Origin: DTFZ01 sp964510055 | Lineage (GTDB): Bacteria > Bacillota > Clostridia > Christensenellales > SZUA-584 | DNA length: 11,342 nucleotides | Assembly: GCA_964510055.1 (NCBI GenBank) | Contig: CAZDZY010000097.1 | Location: 1 to 11,342 of the forward strand | Direction: 5' to 3' | Part shown: in pieces, positions 5,397-11,342 of the stretch | Layout: each line of letters begins with the position of its first letter | Position numbering within the stretch: the first letter of the stretch is position 1 | Position numbers and translations under genes: made by a program | Notes under the pieces: generated by a model | What the model saw: the letters and a program-made list of their open reading frames with translations, nothing else | Databases searched by the model: none | Told to the model about the DNA's origin: nothing

Positions 5397-6326
5397 ATGA
5401 AAGGTAATTATACTCTCAAATCTTTTTCCCGTATCCCATTACTCTTGGTTCTCATAACAATGTGTATGATCTTTTCAGGTTGTCCTGATGCGCCTTCTAC
5501 AGATTATGAAGGAATATTCATAAATAATATCAGTATAGAATATAGGGTTAATTTTGATACAATGGCCCCTCCTACGGTCAATATCTCTTACTATGTCAAT
5601 GGAAATAATAAAATCGCTGAATTCCAACTTGATGGTTATGACGCGGATAAAAGTGTTGGTTATAAGATAGTAACAGTGGAAGATAAGAATAAATGGGAAC
5701 AGGATTATAAAAACGAAATTATTAATGCCCCGGATATAAACGATGTTGCATTTATTCGGGAAGCAGCGGCAAACTATGAGTTTCCGATATTTTTTATATG
5801 TATATATAATTATCAAAACGATTCCGATTATAGAGAAATAATAGATAATCAACAAGAAATAAGTAATGAATACGAGAGTGTTAAGAAATTAGAAGGAATA
5901 AGACAATGGACAGAAAACCTTTTATATGACGGTGAAATAATAAAAACCAATCTGGAGATGTACTGTTTTAATTATTATTCAATTACGTTTTCACATATAA
6001 ACTTGCCAACTGTAGAAATAGTGTATGGAGATAATAAAAAAGCAGTTTTTAAATTAGACGGTTACGATAAAGAAAAACAATTAAGCTATAAATTTATTAC
6101 CGAAGAAGAAAAATTAGATTGGGCACAGCGTCGTTCGAAGGGGGATACCGAAACCCCAGATATATCAGATTATAGACTTATTAAGGAGTCCGCTTTAGAA
6201 TATGATTTCCCTGTCCTTTTCGTCTATATGCCGGAGTACTGGAAAGCTTCCGCTTCCGAAGTGTTTAAAAAGGAGATGTTTTCTTCGCTTAAATATGTTA
6301 TGGAGTGTATTAAGAAATTGCCTTGA
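5397..6326 (+). CDS. Predicted lipoprotein with two copies of an unrecognised domain
   Basis: 309 residues. A lipoprotein signal peptide is visible: basic N-terminus, hydrophobic core IPLLLVLITMCMIF (13-26) and lipobox FSGC with Cys29 as the anchoring residue, so the protein probably sits on the outer face of the membrane. The mature part has two diverged repeats, about 59-136 and 204-278. Shared landmarks are PTV-x-I, NK-x-A-x-F-x-LDGYD, YK-x-x-T-x-E/D-x-K-x-x-W-x-Q, PDI-x-D, I-x-E-x-A-x-x-Y-x-FP. I do not recognise the domain, and no catalytic motif stands out. The gene is visibly AT-rich compared with its neighbours and sits behind a repeat cluster, suggesting acquired or fast-evolving DNA. 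It is a single-gene unit with its own promoter and terminator. A binding or sensing role is only a guess. Confidence 0.85.
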   Translation: MKGNYTLKSFSRIPLLLVLITMCMIFSGCPDAPSTDYEGIFINNISIEYRVNFDTMAPPTVNISYYVNGNNKIAEFQLDGYDADKSVGYKIVTVEDKNKWEQDYKNEIINAPDINDVAFIREAAANYEFPIFFICIYNYQNDSDYREIIDNQQEISNEYESVKKLEGIRQWTENLLYDGEIIKTNLEMYCFNYYSITFSHINLPTVEIVYGDNKKAVFKLDGYDKEKQLSYKFITEEEKLDWAQRRSKGDTETPDISDYRLIKESALEYDFPVLFVYMPEYWKASASEVFKKEMFSSLKYVMECIKKLP

Positions 6327-6333
6327 TTACGAA

Positions 6334-6358
6334 AGGCGGTTGACTGAGTCGTCCGCCT
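6334..6358. terminator. Shared terminator between convergent genes
   Basis: AGGCGG (6334-6339) pairs with CCGCCT (6353-6358) around 13 bases that contain a further GACT/AGTC match. It follows the lipoprotein stop by 7 bp and the minus-strand fusion-gene stop by one base, so it can serve both. T-runs are short on either side (TTT on the minus strand). Confidence 0.55.
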
Positions 6359-6359
6359 C

Positions 6360-8723
6360 CTACTTCTTTATTATCTTCTTCACCATGTCCGTATACTTTT
6401 CGCACAATTCCTCGGCATATTCTTCGGTAAACCCTTCCGTGCGTATTATTATCTTCGGGTTCGTGGAGTGCGGGCATATGTAGCCGTAACCGTTTTCCAC
6501 GTCGAGCCGCAGGCCCTCGGCGGCGGCGGACGCCCCCTCACGGTACACTTCTTTTATCACGCGGCCTATATCGTCCCAACTGCAGCTTATCTCCCTGACT
6601 CGCTTGTGCTCCGGCTCTATCATCGCCGCTATCTCAGAAAGCGTAAGCCCCGTCCTCGCTATGTGCTCCGCAAGGCGGCAGACGGCGTATATGCCGTCGA
6701 ACAGCAGCCTGCGCGAATCCATGCTCATTGCTCGAAGCGCTTCTTCTTCACAGACATATGCCACTTTGAGCCCCATCACCTTGGCTATGGACACCACGCC
6801 CCTTGAGACGCTTGAAGGCAGGCTGACCGAATCACCTCCTATTGAGTTGAACAGAAGATAATAAGCTATAGTTCCGAATTCGCTCTCGCTTATGACCCTT
6901 TCATCGGTAAGGTAAAGTGTGCAGGACGCGGTGTTTCGCGACACCTTTACCTCAAAATCCGCCGTTTCGCCGCGCATTGCGTCAGTTACCGGAACGTCCT
7001 GAGCGCTTTCCCGGCGCTTTACGCGGAGCCCGCATTCAGATAATGCCCTGGCGGCTAACGCGTCTATGTCCCTGCCGCCGCGCACGAGCACGCTGATCCC
7101 CGTGTTTTTTATTGAGGCGTTATCTATACCCTTAAATACGGTATTAAGGTACAGCGCTTCCGCCGGCTCCATGGCATATTCTTTTCCGCATCCGCCGCCC
7201 GCCATCCTTTCGCCCTGAGCGAAGTATTTCGCCTCTATCTTCTTTCTTGCGTTTTTGGACAGTATGAATATGTCGGGCTCGAATATGTCGGCCAGCAGCT
7301 TCTGCTTATGAGATTTTATCGATACGCACAGGCCGGCGCCCAAATGCTGCGCCGCGTTGGCGCATATTGATTTGGATGCTCCGCGCATCAAATAAGCCTG
7401 GGCGCCGCTCTGGGTGAATATGCCTGCCGCCTGCCTGAGCACCGCGTCCCCGTAATCCGTACCGTCGGAAATTATAGCGACGCTTTTGCCCGACATGTAT
7501 TCCGCCGCGGCGCCGAATATCCTGCCTAAACGCAGCGGAGTTATGTCGGCGCCTATATCGCCGGTGAAGCCGTTCTTACCAAGGAAATTGTTTCGTTCAC
7601 CGAAGCCCCATATGATGTTCTCGTTGGCGGAAGCGCCCGCCGACAGCCATTTGTCAGGCCAGATCTTTACGTGCGGGGAAACGAGGTTGTCTCCCGAAAG
7701 CGTGCATCTCTCACCAACTACCGCGCCCTCGAACACACTGCAGCGCTCGCCCACCGTGCTCCCCTGGGCTACCACGCACGAGCTCAGTTTAGTATGCCTG
7801 CCTATACTCGTGCCGGGCAGCAGCACGCTCCTCTTTATATTGGCGTCCCTGCCGACGTTCGCTCCCCGGCATACCGACGTGAATCTGCCTATCCTCGCGC
7901 CCTCGCTTATTACCGCTCCCTCGCCTATGAAACAAGGCGGCTGCAGCAGGGCTGAATTGCTGACTTGGGCGCCCTCGCCCACGTATATGCCCGCCGCGTT
8001 CCTTCCCTTTATCTCAGCCTGTACGCTGCCGCTTAAAAGGTCTTCATGCGCTTTTATGTAGCTCCCGATATTGCCCACATCGCACCAGTACCCTTGTGCA
8101 ACGTAGCCCGATATGCGAATGTTCTTTTCGAGCAGCTGAGGGAAAAGGTCCTTTGCGAAGTCGTAAGGCTTGCCCGTCGGTATCAGATCCAGAACGTCCG
8201 GCTCCAATATGTAGAGCCCGGTGTTTATTGTATCGCTGAACACGTCCTCCCAGCCCGGCTTTTCGAGGAACCTCTCGACGTTTCCCTCATCTCCCGAGAT
8301 AACGACTCCGTAATCGAGGGGGCTGCCAACCTTTTTCAGCACTATCGTAGCCTTTGCGCCCGTTGTCCTGTGGAACATAACGGCGTCTGTCAAATCGATA
8401 TCGCAAAGCGCGTCGCCGCTTATTACGATAAAAGTGCTGTCGGTAAACGAAGAGGCGTTCCTGACGCTCCCCGCGGTGCCCAAAGGTTCGTCCTCTATGA
8501 AAAATTCTATATTAACGTCTTTGTATCCGTCGAAATGGTCTATAATGACGCCGGGCTGGTACATGAGCGTGAACGCCATATCGCGTATGCCGTGCTTTTT
8601 CAAATGCTCTGCGGTATATTCGGCAAGCGGTTTGTCGAGCAGGGTCACCATGGGTTTGGGCACAGAACAGGTTAAGGGCCTCAGGCGCGTGCCCTCGCCG
8701 CCGGCCATGACTATTGCCTTCAT
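6360..8723 (-). CDS. Sugar-phosphate nucleotidyltransferase fused to a degenerate phosphohexomutase-like domain
   Basis: 787 residues, a mannose-1-phosphate guanylyltransferase/phosphomannomutase-type fusion known in Clostridia and Actinobacteria. Domain 1 (about 1-233) is a nucleotidyltransferase: signature AGGEGTRLRPLT (7-18), VPKP (21-24), metal-site region ISGDALCDID (101-110), FLEKP (152-156). Domain 2 (about 245-350) is a left-handed beta-helix with hexapeptides such as IGEGAVISEGARIG. Domain 3 (about 375-787) follows the alpha-D-phosphohexomutase layout but the active-site TASHNP loop reads VSIKSHKQ (467-474), and the metal loop DGDxDR is absent near 593-600 (KVSRNTASC). So nucleotide-sugar formation, making an activated sugar for cell-surface polymers, is likely, while mutase activity is doubtful. 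The nucleotide and sugar cannot be fixed. ATG 8723 gives the family start MKAIVMAGG but has no good ribosome binding site. Confidence 0.88.
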   Translation of the reverse strand: MKAIVMAGGEGTRLRPLTCSVPKPMVTLLDKPLAEYTAEHLKKHGIRDMAFTLMYQPGVIIDHFDGYKDVNIEFFIEDEPLGTAGSVRNASSFTDSTFIVISGDALCDIDLTDAVMFHRTTGAKATIVLKKVGSPLDYGVVISGDEGNVERFLEKPGWEDVFSDTINTGLYILEPDVLDLIPTGKPYDFAKDLFPQLLEKNIRISGYVAQGYWCDVGNIGSYIKAHEDLLSGSVQAEIKGRNAAGIYVGEGAQVSNSALLQPPCFIGEGAVISEGARIGRFTSVCRGANVGRDANIKRSVLLPGTSIGRHTKLSSCVVAQGSTVGERCSVFEGAVVGERCTLSGDNLVSPHVKIWPDKWLSAGASANENIIWGFGERNNFLGKNGFTGDIGADITPLRLGRIFGAAAEYMSGKSVAIISDGTDYGDAVLRQAAGIFTQSGAQAYLMRGASKSICANAAQHLGAGLCVSIKSHKQKLLADIFEPDIFILSKNARKKIEAKYFAQGERMAGGGCGKEYAMEPAEALYLNTVFKGIDNASIKNTGISVLVRGGRDIDALAARALSECGLRVKRRESAQDVPVTDAMRGETADFEVKVSRNTASCTLYLTDERVISESEFGTIAYYLLFNSIGGDSVSLPSSVSRGVVSIAKVMGLKVAYVCEEEALRAMSMDSRRLLFDGIYAVCRLAEHIARTGLTLSEIAAMIEPEHKRVREISCSWDDIGRVIKEVYREGASAAAEGLRLDVENGYGYICPHSTNPKIIIRTEGFTEEYAEELCEKYTDMVKKIIKK

Positions 8724-8850
8724 AATAACGTTTTATAATGCCTTTCGAAATATTGCTTTCGAAGTTATTATGTTTCAGCTGTTGCGGCGATATTCGAAAT
8801 GATTTTTATTCCCGGAAAATGATAGATGTTATAGGAAAGCTTTTAACAGT
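8724..8850. promoter_or_regulatory. Upstream region of the nucleotidyltransferase gene
   Basis: The palindrome TTCGAA occurs three times (8744-8749, 8758-8763, 8793-8798), the first two 14 bp apart. On the minus strand TATAAA (8737-8732) could be a -10 box, but a matching -35 is not evident and transcription would then start almost at the ATG. No gene is supported. Confidence 0.3.
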
Positions 8851-8905
8851 CTTGCCTTCACCTTGAGGGTGCCGGAAGCGAACGCCGCCGGTGGCGGATG
8901 AAGTG
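8851..8905 (-). repeat. Intergenic repeat copy 1 of a second family
   Basis: Read on the minus strand it starts CACTTCATCCGCC and ends GGTGAAGGCAAG. It contains hairpins CCGCC-GGT-GGCGG (8885-8897) and CACC-TTGA-GGGTG (8860-8868). The layout CACCTCATCCG...hairpin...CCTTCCCC...AAGG...GGCAAG is one I recall from intergenic repeats of gut Firmicutes. Confidence 0.55.
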
Positions 8906-9005
8906 AGATGGAGGCTCTGTGAGTAAAGGAGAATGCCGAACGGCAGTGATGGCAGGCGACTATTACGAACAGAGGAAGATGTGGCGCGGAGCGCCGGATG
9001 AGGTG
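8906..9005 (-). repeat. Intergenic repeat copy 2, with internal hairpins
   Basis: On the minus strand it opens CACCTCATCCGGCGC, matching the start of copy 1. It holds GGCGC-GGA-GCGCC (8983-8995), TGCCG-AA-CGGCA (8934-8945), and an enclosing CTCTGT/ACAGAG pair (8915-8920, 8969-8974). A reading frame here would be repeat-derived rather than a gene. Confidence 0.5.
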
Positions 9006-9039
9006 TAAAGCAAAATGTGTATAAATTAAACACCTCATC
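8997..9039. repeat. Inverted repeat joining copies 2 and 3
   Basis: GATGAGGTGT (8997-9006) pairs perfectly with ACACCTCATC (9030-9039) across 23 AT-rich bases. These are the facing ends of two oppositely oriented repeat units. Confidence 0.7.
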
Positions 9040-9102
9040 AGTCAAGCACTCGTTTGTAAACAAACTAGTGCTTGACAGCTTCCCCTCGAATGGGAAGCCA
9101 AG
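9031..9102 (+). repeat. Intergenic repeat copy 3 carrying a long hairpin
   Basis: It starts CACCTCATCAGTCAAG and ends GGGAAGCCAAG, the forward orientation of the family. Inside, 17-base arms 9041-9057 and 9060-9076 pair with one mismatch around AA. A second hairpin GCTTCCC/GGGAAGC (9078-9084, 9092-9098) follows. Confidence 0.65.
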
Positions 9103-9195
9103 TACATTAGGAAGGAAGCAATCCAAAGTTGGCGACCACAGGCCGCCCTTAAGGCTTAAGCCGTCTGTGAAGAAATAAATGATGCCATCGATCTT
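9103..9195. other. Gap with a weak inverted repeat after the zinc-ribbon gene
   Basis: No gene is supported. CACAG (9137-9141) and CTGTG (9165-9169) enclose the palindrome GGCTTAAGCC (9153-9162). It lies downstream of the minus-strand zinc-ribbon gene but lacks a T-run, so it is at best a poor terminator. Confidence 0.3.
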
Positions 9196-9444
9196 TTAAT
9201 CTGTGCTTATCTCTTCAAAATAAATATTCTTCTTTTGTTTCGGTTCCCATTTTGCGACCATTCCAAACAGCATACCGTATCCGCATTCTTCACATTCAAA
9301 TAAATATCTTATTTCGTTTTCAATATAATTATCAACGTCAATAATTTTAATTGCTTTTATATAAAAAACTTTATGATGGCATATTGGACACACTAATTCG
9401 CGGTCCCATATTTTTATATTGTATTTTTTCAAATCTCTTTCCAA
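9196..9444 (-). CDS. Small zinc-ribbon protein of unknown function
   Basis: 82 residues. Two CxxC knuckles are present: CPIC (19-22) and CEEC (51-54), the second followed by GYGML, which together make a zinc-ribbon fold with about 28 residues between the pairs. The layout resembles small zinc-ribbon proteins of the type CPxCG...FxCxxCGY found next to phage or regulatory genes, but I cannot assign a family. No signal peptide is visible, so it is probably cytosolic and may bind nucleic acid or a protein partner. The likely start is TTG 9444-9442 with GAGG eight bases upstream. The gene is strikingly AT-rich beside hslU and is isolated between a terminator and a repeat cluster, which suggests an acquired gene. 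Confidence 0.7.
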   Translation of the reverse strand: MERDLKKYNIKIWDRELVCPICHHKVFYIKAIKIIDVDNYIENEIRYLFECEECGYGMLFGMVAKWEPKQKKNIYFEEISTD

Positions 9445-9479
9445 AATATAAACCTCACAATTTCTATATTCATTAGAGT

Positions 9480-9512
9480 AAAAAAGCGGCGATTTACCAT
9501 TAACCGCCGCTT
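9480..9512 (-). terminator. Rho-independent terminator of the hslVU operon
   Basis: On the minus strand AAGCGGCG (9512-9505), a 13-base loop and CGCCGCTT (9491-9484) run into six T (9485-9480). It begins five bases after the hslU stop codon. Confidence 0.9.
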
Positions 9513-9516
9513 AACT

Positions 9517-10896
9517 TTACAGTATATACTTTTGCAGGTCGTTGTCCTTTATCTGCTCTTTCAAGTGCTCTTTTACATAATTAGCGTCTATCTCTACGTC
9601 TAGCATCGGGTGGTCTCCGCTCGCGTTATACGATATATCCTCAAGCATCGACTCCACCACGGTGTGCAGCCTGCGCGCCCCAATGTTCTCCGCCGTCTCG
9701 TTAACCATCACCGCATACTTTGCTATGGCTTCTATGGCGTCATCCTTGAACACGAGCCGGATGTTATCCGACTTAAGCAGCGCCTCATACTGCTTTATCA
9801 GAGCGTTCTTCGGCTGCGTGAGTATCAGCTTCATGTCTTCCATCGAGAGGCTCTTGAGTTCTACCTTAATCGGGAACCTGCCCTGAAGCTCCGGTATGAG
9901 GTCGGATATCTTCGAAACGTGGAACGCTCCCGCCGCTATGAACAGCATGTAGTCCGTTTTTACCGGCCCGTATTTCGTTACGACTGTGCTGCCTTCGACT
10001 ATGGGCAGTATGTCCCTCTGCACTCCCTCACGCGACACATCCGGCCCCTGCCCCATGTTCTTGCCCGCTATCTTGTCTATCTCGTCGATGAATATTATGC
10101 CGTCCTGCTCGGCGCGCTCTATGGCAGTGCTCATCACCTCGTCCATGTCTATGAGCTTGTCGGCTTCTTCCTGTATGAATATCTTCCTTGCATCCGATAC
10201 CGTGACCCTGCGCATCTTCGTCTTCTTCGGGAGTATGCCGCCCAGCATATCCTGTATGTTTATATCGCTGCCTATGCCCGCTATCTCTATACCAATGGAC
10301 GAATTGTCGGCTACCTCGACTTCTATCATAGTGTCTTCGAGCTTGCCCGCGCGCAGGAAACCAAGCGTCTCTTCCCTCTTCGTCATGCGCTTCTGGCGCT
10401 CCTCCTGCGTCTCCGCCGGAGGCGTCGGCCCCTGGCCGAGCAATGCCTGAAACGGATTCGCCGGGGCAGCCGGTTTCCGGCCGAGCGGAGCGAGTATGTC
10501 TACAAGCCTCTCTTCCGCCATCTTCTCCGCCTTCGGCAGCACGGTTTCGTGCCTCGACGCTTTTACCATGCGTATAGACGCTTCCACAAGGTCGCGTACC
10601 ATAGAGTCTACGTCGCGGCCGACATAGCCCACTTCTGTAAACTTCGTCGCTTCCACCTTTACAAACGGCGCGTTCATGAGCTTCGCGAGCCTTCGCGCTA
10701 TCTCAGTTTTACCTACGCCCGTTGGGCCGACCATTATGATGTTCTTCGGGGTGATCTCTTCCCGCATCTCCTTCTCGACCATGTTGCGGCGGTACCGGTT
10801 GCGGAGGGCAATAGCCACTGCGCGTTTCGCCTTATCCTGCCCTATTATGTATTTGTCAAGTTCCTCTACTATCTGTTTAGGCGTCAGGTCAGACAT
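9517..10896 (-). CDS. hslU: HslU (ClpY), ATPase subunit of the HslVU protease
   Basis: 459 residues. HslU is the AAA+ hexamer that unfolds substrates and feeds them into the HslV peptidase in the cytoplasm. Visible: Walker A GPTGVGKT (57-64), pore loop GYVG (90-93), intermediate domain (about 110-240) rich in charged residues, Walker B IIFIDE (267-272), arginine finger region ELQGRF (336-341), sensor 2 GARRL (406-410), and the C-terminal tail LQKYIL that docks into HslV. The start is ATG 10896, giving MSDLTPKQIVEEL, the family N-terminus, with GAGGAGG six bases upstream; a frame opening at TTG 10911 would begin ahead of its own ribosome binding site. It starts one base after the hslV stop, so translation is probably coupled. 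A strong terminator follows. Confidence 0.97.
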   Translation of the reverse strand: MSDLTPKQIVEELDKYIIGQDKAKRAVAIALRNRYRRNMVEKEMREEITPKNIIMVGPTGVGKTEIARRLAKLMNAPFVKVEATKFTEVGYVGRDVDSMVRDLVEASIRMVKASRHETVLPKAEKMAEERLVDILAPLGRKPAAPANPFQALLGQGPTPPAETQEERQKRMTKREETLGFLRAGKLEDTMIEVEVADNSSIGIEIAGIGSDINIQDMLGGILPKKTKMRRVTVSDARKIFIQEEADKLIDMDEVMSTAIERAEQDGIIFIDEIDKIAGKNMGQGPDVSREGVQRDILPIVEGSTVVTKYGPVKTDYMLFIAAGAFHVSKISDLIPELQGRFPIKVELKSLSMEDMKLILTQPKNALIKQYEALLKSDNIRLVFKDDAIEAIAKYAVMVNETAENIGARRLHTVVESMLEDISYNASGDHPMLDVEIDANYVKEHLKEQIKDNDLQKYIL

Positions 10897-10897
10897 G

Positions 10898-11342
10898 CTA
10901 TACCTCCTCAACGGTTATAACGTTGTTCGTGAATACGCAGATATTGCCCGCTATGGTTATCGCCTTTTTCACTATCTCAAGAGCGGAAAGGTCGGTGTTC
11001 TCCCTGAGCGCTTTCGCTGCAGCGAGCGCGTAGCTTCCGCCCGAGCCTATCGCCGCTATATCGTCGTCGGGCGCTATCACTTCCCCGCTGCCCGATATCA
11101 CGAGCAGTTCGTCCTTATCGGCAGCTATAAGCATTGCCTCGAGCTTGCGCAGTATCTTATCGCCGCGCCATTCCTGGGCGAGTTCCACCGCCGCCCTTTG
11201 AAGGCTGCCGCTGTACTGCTCGAGTTTGGCCTCGAACCTCTCGGAAAGCGTGAAAGCGTCGGCCACCGAGCCGGCGAAGCCCACGACTACCTTGTCGTCA
11301 AACAAACGCCTTACCTTCTTTGCGTTATGCTTCATTATCGTA
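10898..11342 (-). CDS. hslV: HslV (ClpQ), peptidase subunit of the HslVU protease, N-terminus cut off
   Basis: 148 codons and a leftover base are present; the reading frame stays open to the right edge. The visible part starts at the conserved TIMKHNAKKVRRL, so roughly 30 N-terminal residues, including the catalytic N-terminal Thr or Ser, lie beyond the window. HslV is a proteasome-beta-like N-terminal nucleophile hydrolase forming a double hexamer. Family landmarks seen: GFAGSVADAFTL, AAVELAQEWRGDK, LEAMLIAADKDELLVISGSG, AIGSGGSYALAAAKAL and a final FTNNVITVE. The internal ATG (11335) is the family's conserved methionine, not a start. It overlaps the hslU ribosome binding site and is the first gene of the hslVU pair. 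Confidence 0.96.
   Translation of the reverse strand, partial: TIMKHNAKKVRRLFDDKVVVGFAGSVADAFTLSERFEAKLEQYSGSLQRAAVELAQEWRGDKILRKLEAMLIAADKDELLVISGSGEVIAPDDDIAAIGSGGSYALAAAKALRENTDLSALEIVKKAITIAGNICVFTNNVITVEEV
10903..10909 (-). promoter_or_regulatory. hslU ribosome binding site inside the end of hslV
   Basis: GAGGAGG lies six bases before the hslU ATG and at the same time encodes the last Glu-Glu-Val codons of hslV. It decides the start at 10896 and implies translational coupling. Confidence 0.85.

Noticed and set aside
9110..9120. GGAAGGAAGCA, similar to the SRP RNA core
   Set aside because: The preceding GUCAGGUCC-type half of the SRP hairpin is missing and the flanks do not pair.
8806..9126. 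Open frames of 106 and 69 codons on the minus strand
   Set aside because: They run through the hairpin repeats in two frames at once, so the frame comes from the repeats and not from a protein.
9610..10920. A 436-codon open frame antisense to hslU
   Set aside because: It lies exactly opposite a certain HslU gene, has a tyrosine/arginine/leucine-heavy composition typical of a reversed coding strand, and no ribosome binding site.

Overview
The window looks like ordinary chromosome of an anaerobic Firmicute (Bacillota, class Clostridia, probably gut-type). The reasons are RNase J next to a YlbF-family gene, an HslV-HslU pair, a sugar-phosphate nucleotidyltransferase fused to a phosphohexomutase-like domain, strong GGAGG-type ribosome binding sites with several TTG starts, and two clusters of short GC-rich hairpin repeats of a kind I recall as scattered through gut Clostridia genomes. 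The genus cannot be fixed from the sequence alone.

Left part (1-2201, minus strand): the start of a YlbF-family gene runs off the left edge, preceded by rnj (RNase J). Upstream of rnj lies about 440 bp without a convincing gene. Its rnj-proximal part (about 1830-1961) can fold, as minus-strand RNA, into nested helices, a possible pseudoknot and a GNRA-capped hairpin. This is the best candidate here for something undescribed. The distal part is AT-rich with three short palindromes.

Middle part (2202-4936): a YdeI-family gene and a MerR-family regulator lie on the minus strand. Divergent from merR is an SRPBCC-fold gene whose promoter has the 19-bp spacer typical of MerR-activated promoters. 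A class I SAM-dependent methyltransferase follows with its own promoter and a 14-bp perfect palindrome at the expected transcription start.

Accessory part (4937-6358): six short hairpin repeats in about 375 bp, then an AT-rich lipoprotein gene of unknown function whose mature protein is built from two diverged copies of one domain. A shared terminator separates it from the convergent gene.

Right part (6360-11342, minus strand): the nucleotidyltransferase/hexomutase-like fusion, a 470-bp gap filled mainly by a second repeat mosaic with a long near-perfect hairpin, a small AT-rich zinc-ribbon protein, a clear terminator, and hslU and hslV. HslV is cut by the right edge.

The genes do not form one pathway. 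RNA decay (rnj, ylbF-like), protein quality control (hslVU) and sugar-nucleotide synthesis are housekeeping units. The repeats, the lipoprotein and the zinc-ribbon gene look like accessory material between them.
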